A stretch of DNA of 64,000 nucleotides from Bowmanella yangjiangensis (GTDB lineage Bacteria; Pseudomonadota; Gammaproteobacteria; Enterobacterales; Alteromonadaceae), in the NCBI RefSeq assembly GCF_017255015.1, contig NZ_JAFKCS010000008.1, positions 124,001 to 188,000 on the forward strand, written 5' to 3'. A program made the translations under genes and the position numbers. The first letter of the stretch is position 1. Every line of letters starts with the position of its first letter. The notes beneath the pieces were generated by a model. It saw only the letters and a program-made list of their open reading frames with translations. It did not search any database and was not told the origin of the DNA. Below, piece by piece: positions 16,649 through 25,643 of this stretch.

Positions 16649-19600
16649 ATGCGTTCGATTAAAGAGCTGGAAAAGCTTTTTACCACCCGCGACTGGGAGA
16701 AAGGTCGCTCTCTTTACCTGCAAGGCCATATCGACAGCCTGAATTACGACCCGGAAGACAAGATGCTAAGCGGCGATGTCACCAGCGAACGTGGCCGTGG
16801 TAGTTATGATGCATTTATCGATTGGGGCCTGAAAAAAGTTATCTGTGATTGCAGTTGCCCGGTGGGGCGTTTCTGCAAACATGCTGCGGCGCTGGTGCAT
16901 GCGGTACTGGATAATAACAACCCCATGCTGGATACCCCGGATCAGGTGGTGGCCGACTGGCTGGAAAGCCTCAAATCATCGAGTCCACGCCAGTCTTCCG
17001 CCAAGCAGGATGTTCCTGTGTATTTGCTGTCACCAGCACGAGTCCGTGACAGCAGCGGTATCCGGGTTGAAGTGCGCCTGTCCAGGTTACTGAAAAGCGG
17101 CAATCTGAGTAAAAGTCTGCGCAATACCTATCTGTCAGAGCAACTGCTGCGCCAGGTGCAGGAACCGGACCGCCAGTTACTGGCCAGCCTGCTGGCTCAT
17201 CGCGACCCCTGGGGAATTGTGCGCGAGTTGGATGCGCTACGCCCGATACTGGCAAGCGGCCGCAGCTACTGGCAGCATATGGGTGATTTGCCCTTATCTT
17301 TGGCCGAGCCACTGGCTGGCGAGCTTAAGTGGCTACAGCAAGGTAAGAATCACAGTCTGCATCCCATTGTAGCGGGCACCCCTGCCGGTGCAGTGGAGCT
17401 GGTGCCGACCAATCCCCTTTGCTATCTGGATGAGGTTCATCAGCAACTGGTGCCGGTGGATTTTGGTCTGGATGCCAAACAGGCCCTGGCACTTATTGAC
17501 GGCCCGCCAATGCAGGAACAGCAACTGGTCTGGGCCTGGCCGATGATGCAGCAGTTGCTAGGTGAACAAACCAACAAAGTCCCGGCCCCACCTGTGGCGC
17601 AAAGCCTGGCTATTCAGCCGCCGGTGCCGCATCTGCTGCTGAAAAAACTCAGCCGTCACCCTGAAAGCTGCGTGGCACGGCTGAGTTTTGATTATCAAGG
17701 CCAGCGCATCAGCCCTTATGCCGCCGAAACCCTATTGTACGACCCGGATGGCAAGGCTATTCCCCGTGATAAGCAGTTTGAAAAGCAGGCCATCGATAAG
17801 CTCCGTGCAAACGGTCTGACACTGGCCCAGGCCAACTTTAACTATTGGTCGGCCCCCCAGTTTGACTTAAAAGGTGACAATCAGACCTGGTTTGCCCTGC
17901 TGCATAATCTGCTGCCCAGCCTTAAGCAAGCCGGATGGGTGATCGAAATAGAAGACGGCTTCCCATATCAGGTGGCTGCCACTGAGGCCAATATTGAAAC
18001 TCAGATAGACTATCAGGAAGGGGATTATTTTTCCCTGGCCATGATGATTGATGTGGGCGGGCATAAACTGCCGTTGTTCCCGATATTGCGCAGCGCCTTG
18101 CAGCAACTGCCAAAGGCCAGCCTGCAGGACAGCAGTCAGGATGAGCACAGCCATCTGTTTATTGAGCTTAGTGACACGCAGGCCTTGCCGTTGCCACTAA
18201 GCCTGATCCGCCCGCTGTTAAACCAGTTTGTTGAGCTATTTATGCCGGGCAATCTGAATCCGGACGGCAGCCTTAAACTATCCCGCTTTCAGAGCCATCA
18301 GACACTGGCCATACTGGACAATCACCAGGCCATCGGCAAGGGCCTGGACCTATTGCGCCAGACCGCAGAAAAGCTGCGCCATTTTGACGGTATCAAACAG
18401 GTAGAGGTGCCGGATACCCTGCAGGCACAACTGCGCCCATACCAGCATCAGGGCCTGAACTGGATGCAGTTTTTACGTGAGTACGGGCTGGCTGGCATTC
18501 TTGCTGACGACATGGGGCTGGGTAAGACATTGCAAAGCATTGCCAACCTGTGTGTGGAAAAACAGACCGGCAGACTCACCCAGCCCGCCCTGATCCTAGC
18601 CCCCACCAGTGTGATTTTTAACTGGCAGGCCGAACTTTCCCGCTTTGCCCCGCATCTGCACAGCATACTGTTATACGGGCCGAACCGACACCAGCACCTG
18701 GCCGAAATAGCTGCTGCCGATGTGGTGATCACCAGCTATCCGCTGGTACAGCGCGACAGTCAGATTCTGGCCGAGCAGCACTGGCATTATCTGGTGATGG
18801 ACGAAGCCCAGACCCTGAAAAACCCCGGCGCCAAGTTATATGAAGCCGTTTCAGGTCTTAAAGCCAGCCACAAGCTGTGCCTGACCGGCACGCCGATGGA
18901 AAACCACCTGGGCGAGCTGTGGGCCCAGTTTAATTTATTGCTGCCGGGCCTGCTGGGTAGCCATAGTCACTTCAGCAAATTGTTCCGTACCCCCATTGAA
19001 AAGCAGCAGGATGGCGCGCGTCGGCAATTGCTCAGCGAACGTATCCGTCCCTTTGTCCTGCGACGCAGCAAAGACAAAATCGCCCAGGAATTACCGGCCA
19101 AAACCGAGATTATCAGCAAGGTCAGAATTGAAGGAAAACAGGCTGAACTTTATGAGTCGGTGCGACTGACGGTGGATGATACGCTGCGCGAAGTGATTGC
19201 CAACAAAGGTCTGGCCCGCAGTCAGATAGAAATTCTCGATGCCATGCTGAAACTGCGTCAGGTGTGTTGTCATCCGCAGTTGCTGTCGCTTGCCTCGGCA
19301 CAGAAGGTCAAGCAATCGGCCAAGCTGGAACTGCTGATGGAAATGCTGCCGGAACTGGTCAGTGAAGGGCGGCGCATTTTGCTGTTTTCCCAGTTCACTT
19401 CAATGCTGGAGATTATTGAGCAGCAGCTGCAAAAACAAGGCATAGGCTATGTAAAGCTAACCGGCGCTACCCGCCAGCGCCAGCAGGTTATCGACCAGTT
19501 TAAGCAAGGCGATGCGCCGCTGTTTCTGATCAGCCTTAAAGCCGGTGGTACTGGCCTGAATCTGACCGAAGCCGATACTGTGATCCATTACGATCCTTGG

Positions 19601-19840
19601 TGGAATCCGGCGGTGGAAAACCAGGCCACCGATCGCGTCCATCGTATCAGCCAGGACAAGCCGGTATTCGTGTATAAGCTGATTGTTGAAGGCTCCATTG
19701 AAGAACGCATTCAGTCATTACAGGAACAAAAAAAACGCCTGGCAAAGGCCATTCTGGCCGACGAACTGGCCGATAACAGCAGTGACCTGAACGCCGACAG
19801 TCTGCAGGCCCTGCTGCAACCTTTGCAAGGTGTTGGCTGA
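16649..19840 (+). CDS. SWIM zinc-finger SNF2/Rad54-family helicase
   Basis: 1063 residues. An N-terminal SWIM finger has ligands Cys66, Cys68, Cys76 and His78 (CDCSC ... CKH). A long middle region of unknown fold follows. The SNF2 ATPase occupies about residues 590-1050: Walker A DDMGLGKT (about 619-626), the DEAQ form of motif II (718-721), the TGTP motif III, and the C-terminal helicase lobe with LISLKAGGTGLNLT and DRVHRISQ. Bacterial proteins of this kind are DNA translocases related to Swi2/Snf2; their cellular role is poorly defined. The gene is intact and stands alone. The upstream ribosome site is weak. Confidence 0.95.
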   Translation: MRSIKELEKLFTTRDWEKGRSLYLQGHIDSLNYDPEDKMLSGDVTSERGRGSYDAFIDWGLKKVICDCSCPVGRFCKHAAALVHAVLDNNNPMLDTPDQVVADWLESLKSSSPRQSSAKQDVPVYLLSPARVRDSSGIRVEVRLSRLLKSGNLSKSLRNTYLSEQLLRQVQEPDRQLLASLLAHRDPWGIVRELDALRPILASGRSYWQHMGDLPLSLAEPLAGELKWLQQGKNHSLHPIVAGTPAGAVELVPTNPLCYLDEVHQQLVPVDFGLDAKQALALIDGPPMQEQQLVWAWPMMQQLLGEQTNKVPAPPVAQSLAIQPPVPHLLLKKLSRHPESCVARLSFDYQGQRISPYAAETLLYDPDGKAIPRDKQFEKQAIDKLRANGLTLAQANFNYWSAPQFDLKGDNQTWFALLHNLLPSLKQAGWVIEIEDGFPYQVAATEANIETQIDYQEGDYFSLAMMIDVGGHKLPLFPILRSALQQLPKASLQDSSQDEHSHLFIELSDTQALPLPLSLIRPLLNQFVELFMPGNLNPDGSLKLSRFQSHQTLAILDNHQAIGKGLDLLRQTAEKLRHFDGIKQVEVPDTLQAQLRPYQHQGLNWMQFLREYGLAGILADDMGLGKTLQSIANLCVEKQTGRLTQPALILAPTSVIFNWQAELSRFAPHLHSILLYGPNRHQHLAEIAAADVVITSYPLVQRDSQILAEQHWHYLVMDEAQTLKNPGAKLYEAVSGLKASHKLCLTGTPMENHLGELWAQFNLLLPGLLGSHSHFSKLFRTPIEKQQDGARRQLLSERIRPFVLRRSKDKIAQELPAKTEIISKVRIEGKQAELYESVRLTVDDTLREVIANKGLARSQIEILDAMLKLRQVCCHPQLLSLASAQKVKQSAKLELLMEMLPELVSEGRRILLFSQFTSMLEIIEQQLQKQGIGYVKLTGATRQRQQVIDQFKQGDAPLFLISLKAGGTGLNLTEADTVIHYDPWWNPAVENQATDRVHRISQDKPVFVYKLIVEGSIEERIQSLQEQKKRLAKAILADELADNSSDLNADSLQALLQPLQGVG

Positions 19841-19850
19841 GGGCAGGTGA

Positions 19851-19942
19851 TTTTCACCACAGAGGGCACGGAGAAATGCAGGATATTTTTCAATGTATAT
19901 TGTTGAAAAATCAGCGTTATCTGCGCCTCGGCGGTAAACAAA
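19851..19942. repeat. Composite inverted-repeat element between convergent genes
   Basis: The outer arms (about 19852-19880 and 19915-19940) are imperfect complements based on the TTTCACCACAGAGG / GCCTCGGCGGTAAA theme seen as a dispersed element in several bacteria. Inside is a perfect 9-bp hairpin ATTTTTCAA/TTGAAAAAT (19885-19893 and 19903-19911). It lies between the helicase gene and the nucleoside-recognition gene and may terminate transcription from both sides. Mobile or REP-like origin is inference. Confidence 0.5.
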
Positions 19943-19955
19943 TGATGGAAATTAG

Positions 19956-20924
19956 CTAACTATCAGAATTAGGCAAAGGATTAGGGCAGTGGCGCGATTT
20001 AAGCCAAATACGGCCCATGGCCGTTATCAGGACGATGGCGAACACCAGTCGGCCCCAGAGAATGGTGCTTAGATCAGCACCAAGCAGCAAAATCAGCAAA
20101 GTGTCTTCAATCAGACTGTGGGTCAGGCCCAAAAAACACACCACCAGCAAAGTATCGCGCTTATTGATATGGCCACTGCGCACTTCGTTAATCAATAACC
20201 CGGCACCGTAAGACAGCCCCAGCAACATACCAACAATAGTGATATTGGAGGCTTCCTTACCTATAGTCAGGCAACGCATCAGTGGCGACAGCAATTGCTG
20301 CAGCACCTGCTCAACACCAAGCCAGCGCAGAATACGCATCATCACCACCAGGCTGGATAAAATCACCAGGATCCAAGCCAATAGTCTTAACTGGGCAATC
20401 CCCCAACCCAACCAGCCGGGTTCACTGGCCTGAGGTTGCCACAAAAGCTCGGCAGGTTGCTGCAACAGCCCAAAATAACTGAATAGCTGGCTGAACAGCG
20501 CCGCCAGAAACAAGCCGCTACCTATTCGAATCGCCAAGGTCAGACGCCAACGAACCCCGGTAGCTTTGGCCACTGCCCCTTCGATGACCAAGGAGTGGGC
20601 CACCAGCATCAGTAAGCCCAGAATACTGATCTGCGCCACGGTATATTCCTGCCCAACTGACAAGGTATAAAACGCCGCCATACCGGTGTAGATGTTGGTC
20701 AGCATAGTCACCGCCCAGACCAGTCCGAGCTCGCTGGGCAGTCCCAGCAGTTCGACTACCGGACCCAAAGCCACACCTAACCACTGGGTAAATCCCAGCG
20801 TATCCAGTAATTTCACCACCAGCGTTGCCGGTACCATAATCTTGATCAGCGTCCAATAAGCTCTGGCAATATCGCTGACAATACCTTGCAAACTGGTGTG
20901 TAACTGAGGAAAGCGGGACAACAT
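19956..20924 (-). CDS. Nucleoside recognition (Gate) domain membrane protein, YjiH/SpmAB-like
   Basis: 322 residues and strongly hydrophobic, with about eight membrane helices in two similar halves. Each half carries a Gate-type motif: VWAVTMLTNIYTGMAAFYTLS near residue 68 and GMLLGLSYGAGLLINE near residue 233, the second followed by THSLIEDTLLILLLGA. This is the nucleoside-recognition domain arrangement of YjiH and spore maturation protein families. It probably transports or gates a small molecule; the substrate is unknown. The ATG has GGAG 5 nt upstream. The gene is divergent from the Lrp regulator, 115 bp apart, so shared regulation is plausible. Confidence 0.85.
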   Translation of the reverse strand: MLSRFPQLHTSLQGIVSDIARAYWTLIKIMVPATLVVKLLDTLGFTQWLGVALGPVVELLGLPSELGLVWAVTMLTNIYTGMAAFYTLSVGQEYTVAQISILGLLMLVAHSLVIEGAVAKATGVRWRLTLAIRIGSGLFLAALFSQLFSYFGLLQQPAELLWQPQASEPGWLGWGIAQLRLLAWILVILSSLVVMMRILRWLGVEQVLQQLLSPLMRCLTIGKEASNITIVGMLLGLSYGAGLLINEVRSGHINKRDTLLVVCFLGLTHSLIEDTLLILLLGADLSTILWGRLVFAIVLITAMGRIWLKSRHCPNPLPNSDS

Positions 20925-20971
20925 AGCATCTCCATAACGGCTTGGGATGGCATATTCTAGAAGGAGTTAAG

Positions 20972-21016
20972 AACTTATATTTCTATTCTTTCAGCCACAA
21001 GTTAACTTATATTTCT
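20972..21016. promoter_or_regulatory. 13-bp perfect direct repeat, candidate Lrp operator
   Basis: AACTTATATTTCT occurs at 20972-20984 and again at 21004-21016, 32 bp apart (about three helical turns), just upstream of the Lrp-family gene. Phased AT-rich repeats are what an Lrp/AsnC octamer would bind for autoregulation. No other function is apparent. Confidence 0.5.
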
Positions 21017-21039
21017 TTTTTAATCTCGGAATAGCATTA

Positions 21040-21504
21040 ATGTTTCTTGATCGCATAGATAAAGCCATTTTAAGACAGCTTCAGCGGGATGCCGCCATAA
21101 CCAACTTGCAACTGGCTGAAATTGTTGGTCTGTCGGCACCTGCCTGTCTGAAACGGGTGAAGCGGTTGCAAAAAGAAGGAGTCATTCAGCGCCAGGTTGC
21201 CCTGCTTAATCCGGACAGCTTTGGACCCTGTCTGCATATTCTGGTGGAAGTCACCATGCAAAGCGACCGGCGTGAACTGAATGCGGCCTTTATCCAAAAG
21301 CTCAAACACATGCCGCAGGTTAAGCAATGCTACGAAGTGACAGGTGAAGTGGACTTTGTTTTGCTGGTGCAAGTGCCGGATATGCCTTCTTACCAGCAGT
21401 TCTGTGAAGCGCTGTTATACAGCAACCCCAATATGAAAGCCTTTACCACCCTGATCTCTATGAATCGGATTAAATATGACACCAGTCTGACCATTGCAGA
21501 TTAG
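21040..21504 (+). CDS. Lrp/AsnC family transcriptional regulator
   Basis: 154 residues. The N-terminal helix-turn-helix starts LDRIDKAILRQLQRD and contains NLQLAEIVGLSAPACLKRVKRL (about residues 21-42). A C-terminal RAM/ligand domain (about 65-145) has the GEVDFVLLVQVPD strand. Proteins of this type form octamers and respond to amino acids. It is divergent from the nucleoside-recognition gene and lies 279 bp before the TBDR at 21784, either of which may be a target. The AT-rich direct repeat in front of it is a good candidate for self-regulation. Confidence 0.93.
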   Translation: MFLDRIDKAILRQLQRDAAITNLQLAEIVGLSAPACLKRVKRLQKEGVIQRQVALLNPDSFGPCLHILVEVTMQSDRRELNAAFIQKLKHMPQVKQCYEVTGEVDFVLLVQVPDMPSYQQFCEALLYSNPNMKAFTTLISMNRIKYDTSLTIAD

Positions 21505-21783
21505 CGCGTTCTATCCCAAAACTACGCAAAAACAGCCACCAATACCTCGATAGGTTTGCTATCAATATGGTCAGCCGCCGACGACTGCAGCCTAAGGTTA
21601 CCAACTCCGCCATTCATTATTCATGCGGACTGATTGAGTGCAAATTTCAGCCACCATGCTCACAAAACCAGCAGTCACGCCGTTTATACCACTGGTCGTA
21701 GCAGCAAATCCCACAATTGTAATAATTAATTCTTATAGTGCCGGCCTTTAGCGAAGCTTTTAACACACAAAACAGGAACCATA

Positions 21784-24129
21784 ATGAAGAACGGAGCCCC
21801 CACCAGCCACTTTGGAAAAAAAGCCCTAGCTTTAGCCGTGGCCAGTGCCTTTGTTGCAGCCTCAGGTTTAACAAGTCTTGCCGCCCAGGCTCAGACACAA
21901 GAGCAGACTGCTGCCGATATCGAAACCGTCACTGTTACGGCCCGTAAAAAAGTCGAGACTATTCAGGACATTCCGGGCGTGGTTAATGTACTAAGCAGAA
22001 AGCAACTAAGAGCCAACGGTACCGGCGATGCCGAGTCTTTGGCCCTGAATACCCCTGGGGTGGTGTATAGCGAAACCTACGCTGGTGCTTCCTCTCCGCG
22101 TATCACCATTCGTGGTGTAGGTGATGACGACTTTAACCCTAACGGCTCTGCCTCAGCCGCCATTCACGTTAATGGTGTTTATCAGGGTACCAATGGCCTG
22201 TTAAACGGCCAGTATTTTGATATCGACCGCGTAGAAGTGTTAAAAGGTCCGCAGGGCACCCTGTATGGCCGTAATGCCACGGCTGGTGCAGTCAACATCC
22301 TCAGCAAGCACCCCGGCATTGAGTTTGGCGGTTACCTCGATCTAGATATCGGCAACTACGGCACCTATCGCGGCGAAGGCGCTGTGGATCTGCCTATATC
22401 TGAAACTTTCCTGGTCCGCGTAGCCGGCATGTATGAAAGCTCGGATGGTTTTTACGAGCACTTGGGCACCGGACCATTGACAGGCTTTAGCTATGCACCT
22501 GGCGTCATTGCAGCCCAAGAAGACATCGCCGCACAAGGTGACTGGGGCGGTGCTGACAGACAATCTGCACGTATTACCGCAGAGTGGGAAGCCTCGGCCG
22601 ATACGCTGGTCAGTGCGCGTTTGACAGTGGGTAAAGACGACAGCGAGCTGGCCATTCCCGATGTCAGTGCTGACAACTGGGCTGAATATGCTCAATCAGA
22701 TGCCTTTTTCCTGAACCCGCAGGACCCGGCCCTGATCGAATTTGCCAAAGCATTGGATAATGATCCTTTCACTGTGTATTCCAACATGCTGCCTAAGTTG
22801 GATTCAGACCAACAAGCACTGAACCTGCAGGTAGATCATGACTTCGAATCCGGTATGACAGGAACGCTGTTGGTAGGCTATGAAGCCCTTGATCGCCAAT
22901 ACGAAACCTCAGACAACATGCCTATTGCGATGGCCGACTATGGCTTTGAAAATGACTTTTCACAGTTCACTGTCGAAGCCCGTCTGGCCGGTGACCTGGC
23001 CGATAACATCGGCTGGTTAGTGGGCGCCTTTATGCTCAAAGACGATATCGACTTTGGCACTAACCTGCGCTTTTTAAACTCCGGTTTATGGCAAACCGAT
23101 GTACGTACCGACTATCAGCAAGAGCGTGACTCTTTCGGTTTGTTCGCCTCTTCTGACTGGACACCGGTAGACTGGTTTACCCTGGAAACTGGTATCCGCT
23201 ACTCAAGCGACGAAGTCACCTTCAAGGGTCAGACCAAAAACCTTGACCCTTATGGTGTATACGGCACGCCGCCTAAGTTCTTCCCAGTTGGTGAAGTCTA
23301 TATCGGTGTCCCTATCGCCCCTAAAGCGCCTTTGTTGTTTGACGAGTCTTTAGATGACAGCGAATTCACCTGGAAAGTCAGCAGCATCTTTACCCCTGCC
23401 AAGCAGTGGCGCTTATATGCCACCGTTAGTACCGGCTACAAGGCCGGCGGCTTCGATGGTTCGACAATCCTGACTCCGCAGGAAGCCCTGCCTATCGACT
23501 CTGAAACACTGGTAGCCTACGAGTTGGGTGCCAAGTACCGTTCAGACGACGGCCTGCTGAGCGCAGAAGTGAATCTATTCAACTACGACTTTGAGGACTA
23601 TCAATCCACCGCCAAGCTGATGGTCGCCGGTGCCAGCACTAACGTGCGTGCAAACGTTGCCGACGCCACTATTAAAGGTGCAGAACTGGCCTTTACCTTA
23701 AGCCCACTTGAGGGTCTGGATATCCGCGCCGGCGGCTCGTTTATTTCCTCTGAAATTGATAACTTCCAGGGTGAAGACGCCACCATCGAGGGCAATGATC
23801 TGCCGTTCTCGCCGGATCTGTCGTGGAACCTGGCAGTAGTCTATGCCACGCCTATCAGCGAGCAATTCACCTTGCGTACACAGTTAGATGCCAGCAACAC
23901 CGGTGAGCACTACCAGACCATTGATAACAATGATCTGGTTGACGGCTATACCGTGACTAACGCGCGTATTGCACTAGAAGCTGAAGACTGGGAAGTGGCA
24001 TTGTGGGTACGTAACCTGGCGGATAAAGACTACAACGTAGGTTATTTCCCAACCACAGGCTTAACTCCTGACACCTTCTTAAAAGGCGCGCCTCGAACCT
24101 TTGGTGTTAACTTTATGATGAACTTCTAA
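21784..24129 (+). CDS. TonB-dependent outer membrane receptor
   Basis: 781 residues. A long signal peptide (about residues 1-37, ending AAQAQ) precedes a TonB box-like segment (ETVTVTARK). The plug domain (about 45-160) contains DRVEVLKGPQGTLYGRNATAGAVN, and a 22-strand barrel ends in the aromatic FGVNFMMNF. It belongs to the broad CirA/FecA-like group of TBDRs that use proton-motive force via TonB to import iron chelates, B12 or organic nutrients; the ligand cannot be read from sequence. It stands alone between an Lrp regulator and a convergent hydrolase. No Fur box was seen in the 279-bp upstream gap. Confidence 0.93.
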   Translation: MKNGAPTSHFGKKALALAVASAFVAASGLTSLAAQAQTQEQTAADIETVTVTARKKVETIQDIPGVVNVLSRKQLRANGTGDAESLALNTPGVVYSETYAGASSPRITIRGVGDDDFNPNGSASAAIHVNGVYQGTNGLLNGQYFDIDRVEVLKGPQGTLYGRNATAGAVNILSKHPGIEFGGYLDLDIGNYGTYRGEGAVDLPISETFLVRVAGMYESSDGFYEHLGTGPLTGFSYAPGVIAAQEDIAAQGDWGGADRQSARITAEWEASADTLVSARLTVGKDDSELAIPDVSADNWAEYAQSDAFFLNPQDPALIEFAKALDNDPFTVYSNMLPKLDSDQQALNLQVDHDFESGMTGTLLVGYEALDRQYETSDNMPIAMADYGFENDFSQFTVEARLAGDLADNIGWLVGAFMLKDDIDFGTNLRFLNSGLWQTDVRTDYQQERDSFGLFASSDWTPVDWFTLETGIRYSSDEVTFKGQTKNLDPYGVYGTPPKFFPVGEVYIGVPIAPKAPLLFDESLDDSEFTWKVSSIFTPAKQWRLYATVSTGYKAGGFDGSTILTPQEALPIDSETLVAYELGAKYRSDDGLLSAEVNLFNYDFEDYQSTAKLMVAGASTNVRANVADATIKGAELAFTLSPLEGLDIRAGGSFISSEIDNFQGEDATIEGNDLPFSPDLSWNLAVVYATPISEQFTLRTQLDASNTGEHYQTIDNNDLVDGYTVTNARIALEAEDWEVALWVRNLADKDYNVGYFPTTGLTPDTFLKGAPRTFGVNFMMNF

Positions 24130-24163
24130 GGTCGCCTAAGATACTTAGGACCTTAAGATAAGT

Positions 24164-24195
24164 AAAAAGGCGGTGCGCATTGCGTACCGCCTTTT
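24164..24195. terminator. Bidirectional Rho-independent terminator
   Basis: Arms AAAAGGCGGTGCGC and GCGTACCGCCTTTT pair almost perfectly around a tight loop, with A and T runs at the two ends. It therefore works for the TBDR on the plus strand and the hydrolase on the minus strand. A smaller palindrome CCTAAG-ATA-CTTAGG sits at 24135-24149. Confidence 0.85.
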
Positions 24196-24236
24196 GCATT
24201 TCTAGCACGTCATAGGGCTTAAAAATGCCAGCCGAT

Positions 24237-25433
24237 TTAATCAATAAAAGCCGGTAAAATTCGCTCAGCGGTGATTTGCAGATAACTGGCGTCATTGTCA
24301 TGGGCGGTATGCACTATCATCAAATCCAGCGCCTCAATCAGCGTAATAAACTGACCATGCCCGCCTTGGGCACTCACCGCATAATAACTTTTGTCCCCTA
24401 CCTTTAAATCAGCACCCCACCAGAAATAACCATAGCCCTGACTGGACGTATCTTTACCACCATAGTGGAAGTCCTCATCACCGGTTAACAGGATACGACT
24501 GGTGGCTTTGGCCAAATAGGCTTGTGGAATCAATTGTTGCCCTTGCCATTTGCCTTTATTTATCGCCAAACTGCCCCACTTGGCCATATCCCTTGATGTC
24601 ATTCGAACACGCCACCCCGCTTCCGGCAAACCGCTTGGGTGCGTTTGCCAGTGATAATTGCTGATACCCAGCTTGTCGAGCAGTTCCCTTTTAATAAAGG
24701 CTTCGGCACCGCCCGGTACCACAACTTCAATCACCTGCATCACCAGATCTGGACCTGTGCCATATAGGAACTGCTGAGACACTTCGGTAATAGGCGCACT
24801 GTGCTCAAACATAGTTTGAATATAACCCTGACCTTTTAGTTGACCGGGATTTTTCTCAAGCTCTTGCCACTTCTCTCTGGAAATGCGAATGCCGGTGGTC
24901 ATGGTCAGGGCATTATTCAGCGTGATCCGCTCTACCCCTTGCACAAATTTCGTCGGGTCTAGATCAGGTAAAAAACTCATCACGGGTTTGTCTAGGTCTG
25001 TCATGCTCAGATAGCCAAGCTGGATAGCCCGCCCCAATGCCAGACTTGTATAAGTTTTGGTCGCTGATGCCTGAAAATGGGCTAAATTAACTCGCCCACG
25101 CAAATAGTAAGATTCAAACAATAATTTACCTTTGTGGGCTATCAGCAAGCTGTCATATTTACCATGCTTCCCCGCCGCGATTTCCTCTGCCAGCTTAACT
25201 ATCAAATCCTGCTTGCCACCATCAGCACCCAGTTCTCCAACCACCAAGCCGTCGTATCTATCCGTCGGCGCGGTACTGATAAAGGCTGAGTCTAGCAGTG
25301 GTATTTCTCGGAATGACAAGGAGGTTTCAGCAGCAGTAGCTTCTGGCGCGACCTTGTTATGGTATTCTGCACTTACTTGAAAAGCGGCACCAAACAGCGC
25401 ACAGGCCAGTAAGCATTTCAAATGTGTCGTCAT
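24237..25433 (-). CDS. Serine hydrolase of the class C beta-lactamase family
   Basis: 398 residues with a signal peptide (1-22, ending VSA), so periplasmic or secreted. The nucleophile motif SxxK is SATK (Ser123, Lys126). The Tyr motif is replaced by YGTGPD in the expected region, and the third motif appears as QGGHGQ near the C-terminus. This fits Pfam beta-lactamase (class C, EstB-like) enzymes, which are often esterases or D-aminopeptidases rather than true beta-lactamases. I chose the ATG at 25433 because it begins the signal peptide and has AAGGA upstream. It is convergent with the TBDR. Confidence 0.87.
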   Translation of the reverse strand: MTTHLKCLLACALFGAAFQVSAEYHNKVAPEATAAETSLSFREIPLLDSAFISTAPTDRYDGLVVGELGADGGKQDLIVKLAEEIAAGKHGKYDSLLIAHKGKLLFESYYLRGRVNLAHFQASATKTYTSLALGRAIQLGYLSMTDLDKPVMSFLPDLDPTKFVQGVERITLNNALTMTTGIRISREKWQELEKNPGQLKGQGYIQTMFEHSAPITEVSQQFLYGTGPDLVMQVIEVVVPGGAEAFIKRELLDKLGISNYHWQTHPSGLPEAGWRVRMTSRDMAKWGSLAINKGKWQGQQLIPQAYLAKATSRILLTGDEDFHYGGKDTSSQGYGYFWWGADLKVGDKSYYAVSAQGGHGQFITLIEALDLMIVHTAHDNDASYLQITAERILPAFID

Positions 25434-25620
25434 AACAATCCTTAAACTGATAACCGCACCTGGTCGGTGCATCTCTAACAAACCGGCTATCAATCTAAGG
25501 CAGGTGACGTTAAAAAGGCTGACGTCCTGATGAATTTGTCGTGACTTTGCGCTGACGAGGTGTGCAGTTGATGTCTGCTCTTCACATTTCAGAAAGCCGC
25601 AGATAAAACTCGAGGATTGC

Positions 25621-25637
25621 GCCGGGTTTCCCCCGGC
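25621..25637 (-). terminator. Weak hairpin after the YfcC gene
   Basis: GCCGGG/CCCGGC with a 5-nt loop lies 7 bp past the stop of the transporter on its strand. It lacks a T-run, so it may be a Rho-assisted or weak terminator. Confidence 0.4.
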
Positions 25638-25643
25638 ATAGCG

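Noticed and set aside
24237..25433. Antibiotic-resistance beta-lactamase
   Set aside because: The SxxK motif is present, but the Tyr and third motifs differ from AmpC; the fold includes many esterases.
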